DNA of 48,007 nt from Cellulosimicrobium sp. (lineage in GTDB: Bacteria > Actinomycetota > Actinomycetes > Actinomycetales > Cellulomonadaceae): positions 1 through 48,007 of the forward strand of contig JAQSXO010000004.1 of the NCBI GenBank assembly GCA_029256625.1, written 5' to 3'. This document shows, piece by piece, positions 24,786-35,235 of the stretch; position 1 is the first letter of the stretch, and the number at the start of each line of letters is the position of its first letter. The notes beneath the pieces are model-generated. The model was not told the DNA's origin. It did not search any database and saw only the letters and a program-made list of their open reading frames with translations. Both the position numbers and the translations under genes were made by a program.

Positions 24786-25726
24786 TGACCATCGAGGCGA
24801 AGGACCTCCGCAAGACGTTCGGGAAGCACGAGGTCGTCCGGGGCGCGAGCTTCGTGATCCCGGAGGGGCAGACCGTCGGACTCCTCGGTCCGAACGGTGC
24901 CGGGAAGACGACCACGATCAACATGATGCTCGGGCTGCTCAGACCGACCTCCGGATCCGTGACGGTCTTCGGACGTCCGGCAGTCGGACTGCCCGCGGAA
25001 CTCAAGAGCAGGATCGGCTACGTCCCGCAGGACATGGCGTTCTTCCCCGAGCTGTCGGGGCTGGCCAACGTCACCTACTGGGGTCGGCTCTACGGTCTGC
25101 GCGGAGCAGCGCTGAAGGCCGCCGTGCAGGAGTCGCTCGAGTTCACCCAGCTCTGGGACCGACGCAAGGACGCGGCGAAGAGCTACTCGGGCGGCATGCA
25201 GCGACGACTCAACATCTCCTGCGGCATCGTGCACAAGCCGAAGGTCCTCTTCATGGACGAGCCCACCGTGGGCGTCGACCCGCAGTCGCGCAACCACATC
25301 CTGGAGTCGGCTCGGCGCCTCGCTGAACTCGGTTCGAGCATCGTCTACACGTCGCACTACATGGAGGAGATCCAGACCCTCTGCGACAGCGTCATCATCA
25401 TCGACGAGGGAACGGTCGTCGCCGACGGGCCCCTCGATGCCGTCATCGCCGAGAACGCGCCGGAGCCGTCCGTCGTCCTCGACTTCGGCGACGTCGCCAC
25501 CGCAGGTGCCGGGGAACAGGTGCTCCTGGCGGACGGACTGCTCACCGAGGGTCGCTACGTCACCCGCGGCGACACGATCCAGCTGCACCGACCCGCCGAC
25601 GTGAGCTTCACCGCCTACGCGCAGCGCGTGCTCGCCTCCGGGCTCGACCTCACCAGCGTCCGCGAGGACCGGCCGACGTTGGAGAACGTCTTCCTGAACC
25701 TCACCGGGAAGAAGCTGAGGGACTGA
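24785..25726 (+). CDS. ABC transporter ATP-binding protein (DrrA/CcmA-type)
   Basis: Walker A LLGPNGAGKTTT, signature SYSGGMQRRLNIS, Walker B VLFMDEPTVGVDP. TGATG junction with the thioesterase gene. Confidence 0.93.
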   Translation: MTIEAKDLRKTFGKHEVVRGASFVIPEGQTVGLLGPNGAGKTTTINMMLGLLRPTSGSVTVFGRPAVGLPAELKSRIGYVPQDMAFFPELSGLANVTYWGRLYGLRGAALKAAVQESLEFTQLWDRRKDAAKSYSGGMQRRLNISCGIVHKPKVLFMDEPTVGVDPQSRNHILESARRLAELGSSIVYTSHYMEEIQTLCDSVIIIDEGTVVADGPLDAVIAENAPEPSVVLDFGDVATAGAGEQVLLADGLLTEGRYVTRGDTIQLHRPADVSFTAYAQRVLASGLDLTSVREDRPTLENVFLNLTGKKLRD

Positions 25727-25733
25727 TCGCCGT

Positions 25734-26870
25734 ATGAACAACTTGATCACCCACTTCACGTTCGCCCTGCGCAAGGCGTGGGTCGAGAAGCGTGTGAACG
25801 TCCTGCGTCTCGGCCAGTTCGTCCTCGCGACCGTCATCCTGTCGTTCGCCTTCGGGTCCGCCTTCCAGACGAGCGACTTCGAGAAGGTCGACATCGCCTA
25901 CTCACTGGAGGACGCAACACCAGCGGTGGAGGCGTACTTCGACCAGCTGACCGAGAACGAGGACCTCGGCGCCCTCGTCGAGTTCCACGAGGTCGGTGAC
26001 TTCGACGACGGACGAGCGAAGGTCCAGGACGACGACTTCGGCGCCTTCGTCTACGCGACGACCGAGTTCGCCGAGGCACTCGACAGCGACGACGAGCAGG
26101 CGACGCTCGAGGTCTACTCCCAGCAGTACTCGGGCATCAACTACATCGTCGTCTCGTCCGTCGTCGATGCGTACAACAGCGGCGCCAACGCGACCTGGGC
26201 GGCGCAGCAGATCGGCACGCAGATCGACCCGGCGAGCTTCTCGACGCCCGCGATCGAGGGAACGAGCGTCGAGCAGGACCGTGCGATGACGTCGCTCATC
26301 TACTACTCCGTCGGCATGCTGCTCTTCCTCCTGCTCTTCGCGACGGAGTTCGGCTCCTTTGGCATCTCCGACGAGTACCTGGGCACGATGCAGTCCCGCA
26401 GCATGCTCGCGCCGCAGAAGCAGTGGCAGATGATCCTCGGCAAGCTCAGCGCCTACTCGGTGTTCGTCATGGCGATGGCCGCGCTCTACATGCTGGCGAC
26501 CTGGTTGCTCCTGAAGATGGACTGGGGGCCGAACCTCGGGCTCGTCCTACTCGTGGTCTACACCTTCGCAGTGCTGTCGATCGCGCTCGGCATGGTCTTC
26601 ATGGTCCTCACTCGGGACATGCAGCGGACCACCGTGCTCATCCAGGTCGTGGTGATCGGGTTCACGCTCCTCGCCGGCGGCTTCATCGCCACCGGCTTCG
26701 GCGGGCTCGAGCGGATCTCGCCGAACCTCTACGCACGAGACGCGCTCTTCGCAGCGATCTTCGACGACCGCATCGACGAGGTCTGGTCGAACCTCGGCGT
26801 GCTGTGGGTCATCACCGCGGTCCTCATCGCCGTCTGCACCATCGCGTCTTCCAGGAGGGCGAAAGCATGA
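25734..26870 (+). CDS. ABC-2 type transporter permease with large extracytoplasmic region
   Basis: N-terminal TM, polar region, then multiple hydrophobic helices; adjacent to the ATPase. Confidence 0.85.
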   Translation: MNNLITHFTFALRKAWVEKRVNVLRLGQFVLATVILSFAFGSAFQTSDFEKVDIAYSLEDATPAVEAYFDQLTENEDLGALVEFHEVGDFDDGRAKVQDDDFGAFVYATTEFAEALDSDDEQATLEVYSQQYSGINYIVVSSVVDAYNSGANATWAAQQIGTQIDPASFSTPAIEGTSVEQDRAMTSLIYYSVGMLLFLLLFATEFGSFGISDEYLGTMQSRSMLAPQKQWQMILGKLSAYSVFVMAMAALYMLATWLLLKMDWGPNLGLVLLVVYTFAVLSIALGMVFMVLTRDMQRTTVLIQVVVIGFTLLAGGFIATGFGGLERISPNLYARDALFAAIFDDRIDEVWSNLGVLWVITAVLIAVCTIASSRRAKA

Positions 26871-27988
26871 CCATCTTTACGAACAACCTGCGGCGGCTGC
26901 TCCGCAAGCCGTCGAGCTGGGTGTACCTCATCCTGATCCCCGTCGTCATCAACGTGTTCGTCGTCGGCCTCAGCATCCAGCAGGCGCAGTGGGTCATCGG
27001 GGTGCACGACTCCGACGACACCCGGGTCACGCAGCAGTTCGTCGATTCGTTCGGGGCAGACGGCAAGATCGTCGTGATCGAGGACCCGGCGACCGTGACC
27101 GCCGACCTCGACGACGCTCGGTACGACATCGCGATCGACTTCCCCGCCGGGTACACGCAGGACGTCATCGACGGGAACAGTCCCGTGCTCGAGGTCGTCG
27201 ACCGCGGGGACAACAACCAGACCGACTCGCTGAAGGTCGAGTTCTCCTCCCACTTCGCCAGCGTCAACGCCCTCGGCGTCGCCGCCGACGGCGACCAGGA
27301 CGCGTTCTTCGAGGCGTTCGGGGACTACGTCGACGAGAAGTTCACGGCGGACTACCTCAACTTCGACGGCGGTTCCACGGAGGAAGCGTCGCGCACCATC
27401 GTCACCCTGGGGTACCTGTCGTTCGGCATCACACTGATGATGTCGTCGGTCGGCCTCCTGCTCCTCACCGACCGACTCAGGGGCGTGTTCGACCGTGCAC
27501 AGTTGACTCCGCTCACCAAACCGAGCTACTTCGGGCAGTACTTCCTCAGCATGCTGGTGATCGCGGTCGCCCAGCTGGCGCTCGTCATGGTCGTCCTGCC
27601 GATCATGGCGCCGGTGAGCTACGGAACCACGCTGGCCCAGACGGGTGGCGTGGTGCTCGCCGCACTGAGCTTCACCCTGTTCATCGTGGCGAAGAGCTTC
27701 CTGATCCACCGCCTCGCGAAGAACCAGCTCGTCGCGGCCACCGTGAGCTCGGTGATCGACCTGCCGATGCTGATGCTCGGTGGTGCCCTGTGGCCCCGCG
27801 ACGTCGTCCCGGAGCTGCTCCAGCAGATCGGTCAGTTCTCGCCGGTGTGGTGGTTCCTCGATGCTGCGGAGCACGCCCTGCGCGGGGCGGACGCGGGGGC
27901 GTACGCGGTGCCGGTGCTCGGTCTGCTCGGACTCGCGGTCCTGCTCATCGTCATCACGTTCTCGGTCCGCACGGAGCGCGTGCGTTGA
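26867..27988 (+). CDS. ABC-2 type transporter permease (second subunit)
   Basis: MTIFTNNLRRLLRKPSSWVYLILIPVVINVFVVGLS..., C-terminal hydrophobic helices; ATGA overlap with the first permease. Start inside ORF 26423-27988. Confidence 0.85.
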   Translation: MTIFTNNLRRLLRKPSSWVYLILIPVVINVFVVGLSIQQAQWVIGVHDSDDTRVTQQFVDSFGADGKIVVIEDPATVTADLDDARYDIAIDFPAGYTQDVIDGNSPVLEVVDRGDNNQTDSLKVEFSSHFASVNALGVAADGDQDAFFEAFGDYVDEKFTADYLNFDGGSTEEASRTIVTLGYLSFGITLMMSSVGLLLLTDRLRGVFDRAQLTPLTKPSYFGQYFLSMLVIAVAQLALVMVVLPIMAPVSYGTTLAQTGGVVLAALSFTLFIVAKSFLIHRLAKNQLVAATVSSVIDLPMLMLGGALWPRDVVPELLQQIGQFSPVWWFLDAAEHALRGADAGAYAVPVLGLLGLAVLLIVITFSVRTERVR

Positions 27989-27990
27989 GC

Positions 27991-28887
27991 ATGCGTGACG
28001 AGGCCGAGCTGCCGACGAAGGGGCACATCATGAACGGCAAGGTCGTCGCGCTCGCCGTGAGCGCGCTCGAGGTCGCCGTCTACCTCGTCTCCGTCGTCGT
28101 GACCGGGATCGTCGCCGGGGCGGTGACCAGGGCCGTCGAGGAACTGGACACGACAGGCGGCATCACCGGCGCGGGGGTGGCCGCCGACATCCTCCAGGTC
28201 ATGCCGGCCGACGCGCTGCTCGGCTGGATCCTCGTCGACGCCGTCATCGTGCTCATCCACCTGGACGACCTGCGCGGCACCGGCGCGCCTCCGCCCAGGA
28301 ACGGACGGGCAGGGTTCGGCGGACTGATCCTCCTCGTGCTCGCCGTCCAGGTCGGTGCCCTCGCGCTCGTCAGGTGGACCGGGCTCGACGCGGGTTGGCT
28401 CGTCATCACCGAGACCGGTGAGCAGGACTTCCTCGCGGGATCCGACATCCCCACGGCGCTCATCATCCTCGCTGTCCTGCTCCACCCGATCGCGGTCGAG
28501 GTCTTCTTCCGCGGAGAGTTGATGCACCGGCTCCGAGCCGCTGGATTCGGTACCGCACCGGTCGTCCTCGTCCCGGCCGTGCTCTTCGCGCTGGTCCAGC
28601 CCAGCTGGGTCCTGGCTGCCGTCGGTCTCGTCTTCGGTGTCGCCGTCGGGACCGTCCACCTGCGTACGCGATCGCTGCTGCCGGCGATCGTCTCGCACAT
28701 CCTGTTCCTCGTCGCTGGCGTCGTCGCCTGGCAGGTCGTCCCCGGGGCAGGACAGGGCGACGTCGTCCCGGTCGTCTTCGTCGTGCTCTCCGTGCTCGCG
28801 ACGGCACTCGCGCTGTGGATGCTGTGGCCACGGCACGCCGAGGAGCCGTGGGACGAGCCCGCGCGGACGAACGGTGCAGCGGCGTGA
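27991..28887 (+). CDS. CPBP/Abi-like membrane protein with degenerate metalloprotease motifs
   Basis: VEVFFRGELMHRLR, FALVQPSW, SHILFLVAGVV in a multi-TM protein. A start at ATG 28030 with GAAGGGG SD-like sequence is an equally good alternative. Confidence 0.7.
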   Translation: MRDEAELPTKGHIMNGKVVALAVSALEVAVYLVSVVVTGIVAGAVTRAVEELDTTGGITGAGVAADILQVMPADALLGWILVDAVIVLIHLDDLRGTGAPPPRNGRAGFGGLILLVLAVQVGALALVRWTGLDAGWLVITETGEQDFLAGSDIPTALIILAVLLHPIAVEVFFRGELMHRLRAAGFGTAPVVLVPAVLFALVQPSWVLAAVGLVFGVAVGTVHLRTRSLLPAIVSHILFLVAGVVAWQVVPGAGQGDVVPVVFVVLSVLATALALWMLWPRHAEEPWDEPARTNGAAA

Positions 28888-31800
28888 GGGCGACGGATGC
28901 GAGTGCGTCCCCCGGACTCGACACCACCGCCCTGCGAGTCGCCCCGGCGATCGCGGAGCACGCCGACGAACGACCAGAGACCGTCGCCGTCGTGGACGGC
29001 GACTCCCGCCTGACGTACGCGCGGCTGGCTGCACGCGCCGAGGCGGTCCGGACGTCGCTCGTCGAACGCGGCGTCGGCGCCGGTGACCGCGTCGCGCTCG
29101 TGCTCCCGCCCGGCTGCGCGCAGGTCGCCGCGGTGGTCGGCGTCCTCGCCGCCGGAGCCGCCTACGTGCCGATCGACCCGGAGGAGCCGGCAGCGCGCCG
29201 GGCGCACATCCTCGCCGACGCGGATCCGGTCCTGACCGTGGTCGACTCAGCCACCCACCTCGGATCGGTGGACGGGTCCGTCCACATCGGCGACCTCGAC
29301 ATCGCCACCGCCGACGACACCGCGCCCCTCCGTCCCGCTCCGGTCGCGGACGACGAACCGATCTACGTCATGTACACGTCCGGCACGACCGGGGACCCCA
29401 AGGGCGTGGCGCTCACACACGGCGGGGTCGGGAACCTCCTGCACGCGCTCGTCGAACGCTGCCGACTCGACGACGTCGGTGCCGTCCTCATGCGCACACG
29501 GTTCTCGTTCGACGCGTCGGTGCCGGAACTGCTCCTGCCGCTCGCCTTCGGCAAGACCATCGTCGTGGCTCCCGACGGACGCGACCTGCCCGCGGTCCTC
29601 GACCTCGTCGCCCAGCACCACGTGCAGATGGTCACGATGGTCCCGTCCCTCACGGCGGCCCTGCTCACGTCGGGCGCACCACTGGGAGCGCTCGCCGGGG
29701 TTCGACGGTGGCTCTCGGTCGGTGAGGCCCTGCCCGCGCGGACGGCCCGTGACCTGCTCGAACGTGCCAGCGCTGAAGGCAGCCCGATGCAGCTCTTCAA
29801 CATGTACGGCCCGACCGAGGCTTCCGTGTTCCTCAGCGGCGGGCGGGTCTTCGAGGAGGACGTCCGCACGGGCCTGGAACGGGTGCGGCTCGGACGCCCG
29901 TTGCGGAACTACCGGGTCCACGTCCTCGTCCCCGGTTCGCTCACTGCCGTCGCCCCCGGGGAAGTCGGCGAGATCTGCGTCGCGGGTCCCGGCGTCGGGC
30001 TCGGGTACCTCGGGCGCGCGGTCAGCCAGGCGTTCACCGAGGAGCCGACCACCGGGCACCGGATGTACCGCACCGGCGACCTCGGATGCGTCTTCCCGGA
30101 CGGCACGCTCGACTACCGCGGCCGACGCGACGACCAGGTGAAGATCCGTGGGCTCCGTGTCGAGCTCGGGGAGGTCGATGCTCGGCTCGCTGCGTGCGCG
30201 GGCGTCGTCGACGCCGGGTCCGCCGTCGTCCACGACGGACCGCACGACACGCTCGTCGCCGCCGTCGTCCTCGAGGACCCGGGAGCAGGGACGTCCGGTC
30301 TCCCCGCTGTGCTCGCCGACTCGCTGCCCGCCCCGATGATCCCGACGACGATCGTCGCGGTCCCCGCGCTCCCAACCACTCCCAACGGGAAGCTGGACCG
30401 CGCCGCCGTCGCCGCGGCTGCGGCCGTCACGGCTCCGATTGACGCTGCGGGGACGGACGGGACGCTGGATGCGGACGAAGCCCTCCTCGCCGAGGTGCTA
30501 CTCGCGGCAGGGCACGGTCGACCGACTGGCGGTGTCGGCCCGGCATCGACGGCCTACGACCTCGGCGTCGATTCGCTCGGCGCGACGGTCGCGGCCGGCA
30601 TGCTGCGTGCCCGCGGACGTTCGCTCCCGGTCCGCGACGTGCTCGAGGGCCACACGCTCCGCGTCCTCGCCACCCGCCTCCGCACGATCGAGTCGGCAGA
30701 CGTCGCGTGGGCCGACGACGGCTGGCAACCGAGCGCGTGGCGTCCACACGGGAAATCCGGTGTCGACGCGGTCGCTCCGCTCGTCCCGGTCCAGGAGGGC
30801 CTGCTGGCCGTCGCGGCGCAGGACCCGTCCTCCACGCACTCCATCGTCCAGCAGGTGTACGACGTGGCCGACGGACGGATCGACGGTGGGCACCTCGCCG
30901 ACGCGCTCCGCGAGGTCACCCGGCGTCGAGCTGCCCTGCGGACCAGCATCAGGGCCACCACGGACGGGTACGAGCAGGTCATCCACAGCGCCCCCACGAC
31001 GTCGTTCGCTTCGCACGACATCGCGCGCCCCGGGCTCGCCGACGACGTCATCGCGGCGGACCGGTCGAGCCTGTTCGACCTGGGGACCGCTCCACTCGCC
31101 AGACTGACCTGGATCACGGGAGTCGACGGCACGGCCCTCGTGCTCACGTACCACCACGTGATCCTCGACGGACCAGCGCAGGACGCTCTCGTCGCCGAAC
31201 TCGTGGCCGAGCACGACAGGATCGCCGCCGGGGTGGTGGCGCCCGACGCGGACGCGACGAACGCAGCCGTGCGCGAGGACGTCCTCGCCCACACGTCCCG
31301 GTTGCGGGCACTCGCCCACGCGGCCAGGACCGGCACCGAAGCCGCGTCCTCGTACTTCCGCGACCTGCTCACCGGCCTCGAACCCGATCGTTCGCTCGCG
31401 CTCTTCCGCTCACGCACCCCGGACGGCGCTCCGATCGGTTCCGTCAGCGTCGCGGTGCCGCCCGCGGTGGGCGGCGCAGCGGAAGCACTCGCCCGAGCAA
31501 CGGGGGTCACGGTCTCGAGCGTCGTCGAGGCGGCCTGGGGTGTCCTCCTCCGCCAATTCTCGGGCGTCGACGACGTGGCCTACGCAAAGGTCGTGACACG
31601 CCGGGACCTGCCGATCGCCGGCACGCCCGGGGCAATCGGTCCGTTGTTCGCGACCATCCCGGCGCGTGCCCGGGGCATCACGGACGAGAGCGTGCACGAC
31701 CTCGTGCGCCGGACCCACGCGCAGTCGATCGCGTCGACCGAGCACGCGACGTTGCGACTCGAGGACGCGATGCGGGCGGCCGACCAGCCAGCCGGCCAGC

Positions 31801-34800
31801 TGCAGACGCTCTACCTCTTCGAGAACCACTCGGCCTCACGCCGTCGCAGCGGGGAGGCGGGCGTCGTCCTGCGCCCCGGGAGCACGGAGCAGACGGGTTT
31901 CGACCTGACCCTCGTCGCTTCACGGTCGTCGGACGGGCTGCGCCTCACCGGCCTCCACGACGGCATGGTCATGGGGTCGTCCGACGTCGCGTCGCTCCTG
32001 CGGCGGATGGTCGAGGTGCTCGACGCCATGACGGCCGCGGGGTCCTCACCGGCGCGACTCCTCCCGGTCACCACGCCCGGCGACGAGGACGTCCTCGCCC
32101 GGGACACGTTCGTCCTGTCTCCCAGCCCACATCCGCGCATCGAGGAGGTGTTCGACCAGGTCGCGTCGCGGCACGCCGACCGGTGCGCCCTGCGGCACGG
32201 CGACAGGACGCTGAGCTACTGCGAACTCGATGCCGCCGCGCATCGTTGCGCCGAGGCCCTCCGCCGAGCCGGAGCGTCAGCCGGGGACGTCGTCGGCGTC
32301 GCGGCTCGGCGCGGGATCGAGCCGATCGTCGCGATGCTCGGCGTCCTGCGCCTCGGTGCCGCCTACGTCCCCGTGGACCTCGACGCTCCGCTCGACCGCC
32401 TCGAGCACGTCGTGCGCGGCAGTGGCCTCCACGTCCTCGTCACCGACCCCGTGACCGCCTCGCACACCGGTGCCGCCCACGTCAGGACGCTGGGCATCGA
32501 CCTCGTCACCATCCGGCTCGACGCCGGTGTCAGCGAAGGAACCGACGAGGAGGGCCGCGAACCGCTCGCCCGCGAACCGGGACCGTCCGTCGATGCGCCC
32601 GCCTACATCATCCACACCTCCGGGACGACCGGGCTGCCCAAAGCCGTGAGCGTGCCCCACCGCGGTGTCACCCGCCTCGTCATGGACCCGGCCTACAGCC
32701 GGCTGCACGGGGACCAGACGGTGCTCCAGACCGTGGCCCTCACCTTCGACGTGTCGACCCTCGAGATCTGGGGAGCACTGCTCACGGGTGCGACCCTCGT
32801 CGTCGCCGACAAGGAGACGCTCGTCGATGCGGTGGCGCTGCGGGCGGCGGTGCGTCGCGAGCGGATCTCGTGGATGTGGCTGACGACCTCGTTGTTCAAC
32901 CTCCACGCCGACGCCGACCCACACCTCTGGGACGGGATGGACGCGGTGGTCGTCGGCGGCGAGAAGCTCTCCGAACGGCACGTCCGCGCGTTCTTCGCCG
33001 CGAACGACACGACGGTGCTCATCGACGGGTACGGGCCGACCGAGGCCACCACACTCGCGACCAGTCACGTCGTCGAGCGCGACTTCGTGACGATCCCGAT
33101 CGGACGGCCGATCCCCCGGACGGGCGCGCACGTCGTGTCGAGCGGCCGTGTCGTCGGTTGCCTCCTGCCCGGGGAACTCTGGATCACCGGTGACGGAGTC
33201 GCGCTCGGGTACGTGGGTGATGCCGCCCGGACCGCTGCGTCCTTCGTCCCCTCGCCCGCCGGCGACGGGACGGCCTACCGGACCGGCGACGTCGTGCGGC
33301 GCAACCTCGACGGCACCCTGGAGTACCTCGGCCGCGTCGACGACCAGGTGAAGATCCACGGCCACCGTGTCGAGACGGACGAGGTCGCCGCAGCCCTGCT
33401 CACCGGCAGGGAGGTGACGCAGGCGGCAGTCCTCGTGCGGACCGGGGCCACCGGTCGCTCCGAGCTCGTCGGCTTCGTCGTCGCCACGGACGTGGCGGAG
33501 TCGACGCTGCGGGGGCGACTCGTCGCAGCCCTGCCACCCCACGCGGTACCCGCACGCATCCACCTCCTCACGGACCTGCCACGGACGTCGTCCGGGAAGA
33601 CCGATCGGTCGAGGCTGCTCGCCACGGCGGCGGAACGCGACGCGGTGCCGGCGAGCCCCGACGGTGCCGACGGTACCGACGGTGCGGGGATCGAGCGCCT
33701 GTACTCCGTTGCGACCGGCGCAGTCGCGGTCGGTCCTGACAGTGACTTCTTCTCGCTCGGCGGCGACTCGCTCACCGCCATGCGACTCGTGCACCTGCTG
33801 CGGAGCGGGGGCGCCGACGTGCGACTGCGCGACGTGCTCGCGGCCCCGACCCCGCGCCTGCTGTCGGAGCTGCTCGACGCCCGTGCGTCGACCGTCCGGA
33901 CGCCCACCGACGACGGCGCGACCACTTCGACCGCAGTGGACTCGAAGCCGTGGGCGACGGCCAGGGGCGCCGTCGCTGCCCACCTGCGGGACCCGGACTC
34001 ACGCGCCCACAACGTGCCGTTCGCGCTCCTCGTCGACGGCCAGGTCGACCTCGCGGCGCTCCGCAGGCGGGTCAACGCCCTGATCCGTCACCAGCCGATG
34101 CTGCGGACCAGGTTCACACTCGAGCGACGAACAGACCGTGCCACGGAGTGGCTGCGTCAGGAGACGCTCCCGGCGAACGGTGCCACCGCGGTCGACGTCT
34201 CCCGTCGCACGGTCACCGAGCCGTCTGCGTGGACCACCGAGTCGATCCACGATCACCTCCGCCGTGCCGCCGTGCCGTTCGACCTCGCTCGCGGCCCGCT
34301 CGTCCGTGTCGAGGTCGTGTCCGCCTGCGGTAGCGACCTCGTGGTCGTCGACGTCCACCACAGTGTCTTCGACGGTACGAGCCTCGACGTCTTCCTCGCA
34401 GCGGTGAGTGCGGATGCAGATCGAGGGGTGCGCCGCACTGTGACGGCGCGCCCGTCCGATCCGGACACGACCGATCTCGAACACTGGCGGGCACGGTTCG
34501 CCTCGCTCCCCGCTCCGGTGGACCTCGACCTCGCGTGGGAGCGGTCGGACAGCAGCCTCGGGACCACGAGCACGACGCTGGCGCCGGAGACCTCGGATGC
34601 CGTCCGCACCAGGTGCGCAGCGCTCGGTATCACCGAGTACGCACTGTTCGCGAGCGCGGCCGCAGTCGTCCTGCAGCGGTACACGCTCGCCGAGGACTTG
34701 GTCGTCGGCATGCCCGTCGACCTCCGTCGTGGGCCATCGGACGCCGAGAGCATCGGCATGTGGGTGTCGACGCTCCCCGTGCGGATCCGGGTGTCCGACG

Positions 34801-35210
34801 ACCACACGGTGAGGCACCTGCTGACGATGGCAGGGGCCGAGGTCCTCGACGCGCTCGACCACGCGAGTACTCCGCTGGACGTGATCCAGACCGCGATCCA
34901 GGCCGAGCACCCCGGCGAGCGCGTCGACCTCCTGCACGCGATCGTCGCGGTACGTCGAGCCGGTCTGACGTCAGTCGACCTGGGTGGGGTGTCCGCACGG
35001 CTCTTCGGCCCCGTCAGCATCGAGGCGAAGACCGATCTCGAGTTCACGGTCGAACTGGACGGGGCCACGCACCTGGTCGGCATCGAGCACCGTCGCAGCG
35101 CGGTGGACGACGACACGGCAGCCGGGATGCTGGAGCAGCTCCTGACGCTCATCGCAGACCTCGCATCAGCGGACCCCGGCTCCGACATCGGCGCACTGGC
35201 CGGCGCGTGA
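28884..35210 (+). CDS. NRPS2: A-T-C-A-T-C
   Basis: A1 VMYTSGTTGDPKG ... NMYGPTEAS; T1 DLGVDSLGA; C HHVILDG; A2 IIHTSGTTGLPKA ... DGYGPTEATT; T2 FFSLGGDSL; terminal C VHHSVFDG. GTGA overlap with the CPBP-like gene stop. Confidence 0.94.
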   Translation: MRATDASASPGLDTTALRVAPAIAEHADERPETVAVVDGDSRLTYARLAARAEAVRTSLVERGVGAGDRVALVLPPGCAQVAAVVGVLAAGAAYVPIDPEEPAARRAHILADADPVLTVVDSATHLGSVDGSVHIGDLDIATADDTAPLRPAPVADDEPIYVMYTSGTTGDPKGVALTHGGVGNLLHALVERCRLDDVGAVLMRTRFSFDASVPELLLPLAFGKTIVVAPDGRDLPAVLDLVAQHHVQMVTMVPSLTAALLTSGAPLGALAGVRRWLSVGEALPARTARDLLERASAEGSPMQLFNMYGPTEASVFLSGGRVFEEDVRTGLERVRLGRPLRNYRVHVLVPGSLTAVAPGEVGEICVAGPGVGLGYLGRAVSQAFTEEPTTGHRMYRTGDLGCVFPDGTLDYRGRRDDQVKIRGLRVELGEVDARLAACAGVVDAGSAVVHDGPHDTLVAAVVLEDPGAGTSGLPAVLADSLPAPMIPTTIVAVPALPTTPNGKLDRAAVAAAAAVTAPIDAAGTDGTLDADEALLAEVLLAAGHGRPTGGVGPASTAYDLGVDSLGATVAAGMLRARGRSLPVRDVLEGHTLRVLATRLRTIESADVAWADDGWQPSAWRPHGKSGVDAVAPLVPVQEGLLAVAAQDPSSTHSIVQQVYDVADGRIDGGHLADALREVTRRRAALRTSIRATTDGYEQVIHSAPTTSFASHDIARPGLADDVIAADRSSLFDLGTAPLARLTWITGVDGTALVLTYHHVILDGPAQDALVAELVAEHDRIAAGVVAPDADATNAAVREDVLAHTSRLRALAHAARTGTEAASSYFRDLLTGLEPDRSLALFRSRTPDGAPIGSVSVAVPPAVGGAAEALARATGVTVSSVVEAAWGVLLRQFSGVDDVAYAKVVTRRDLPIAGTPGAIGPLFATIPARARGITDESVHDLVRRTHAQSIASTEHATLRLEDAMRAADQPAGQLQTLYLFENHSASRRRSGEAGVVLRPGSTEQTGFDLTLVASRSSDGLRLTGLHDGMVMGSSDVASLLRRMVEVLDAMTAAGSSPARLLPVTTPGDEDVLARDTFVLSPSPHPRIEEVFDQVASRHADRCALRHGDRTLSYCELDAAAHRCAEALRRAGASAGDVVGVAARRGIEPIVAMLGVLRLGAAYVPVDLDAPLDRLEHVVRGSGLHVLVTDPVTASHTGAAHVRTLGIDLVTIRLDAGVSEGTDEEGREPLAREPGPSVDAPAYIIHTSGTTGLPKAVSVPHRGVTRLVMDPAYSRLHGDQTVLQTVALTFDVSTLEIWGALLTGATLVVADKETLVDAVALRAAVRRERISWMWLTTSLFNLHADADPHLWDGMDAVVVGGEKLSERHVRAFFAANDTTVLIDGYGPTEATTLATSHVVERDFVTIPIGRPIPRTGAHVVSSGRVVGCLLPGELWITGDGVALGYVGDAARTAASFVPSPAGDGTAYRTGDVVRRNLDGTLEYLGRVDDQVKIHGHRVETDEVAAALLTGREVTQAAVLVRTGATGRSELVGFVVATDVAESTLRGRLVAALPPHAVPARIHLLTDLPRTSSGKTDRSRLLATAAERDAVPASPDGADGTDGAGIERLYSVATGAVAVGPDSDFFSLGGDSLTAMRLVHLLRSGGADVRLRDVLAAPTPRLLSELLDARASTVRTPTDDGATTSTAVDSKPWATARGAVAAHLRDPDSRAHNVPFALLVDGQVDLAALRRRVNALIRHQPMLRTRFTLERRTDRATEWLRQETLPANGATAVDVSRRTVTEPSAWTTESIHDHLRRAAVPFDLARGPLVRVEVVSACGSDLVVVDVHHSVFDGTSLDVFLAAVSADADRGVRRTVTARPSDPDTTDLEHWRARFASLPAPVDLDLAWERSDSSLGTTSTTLAPETSDAVRTRCAALGITEYALFASAAAVVLQRYTLAEDLVVGMPVDLRRGPSDAESIGMWVSTLPVRIRVSDDHTVRHLLTMAGAEVLDALDHASTPLDVIQTAIQAEHPGERVDLLHAIVAVRRAGLTSVDLGGVSARLFGPVSIEAKTDLEFTVELDGATHLVGIEHRRSAVDDDTAAGMLEQLLTLIADLASADPGSDIGALAGA
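33660..33686. repeat. Short 9-bp repeat (GACGGTGCC/GACGGTACC/GACGGTGCG) at an A-T linker in NRPS2
   Basis: Protein SPDGADGTDGAG between A2 and T2. Confidence 0.7.
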
Positions 35211-35235
35211 CGCGTCGAGCACCACGAAGGAGATC

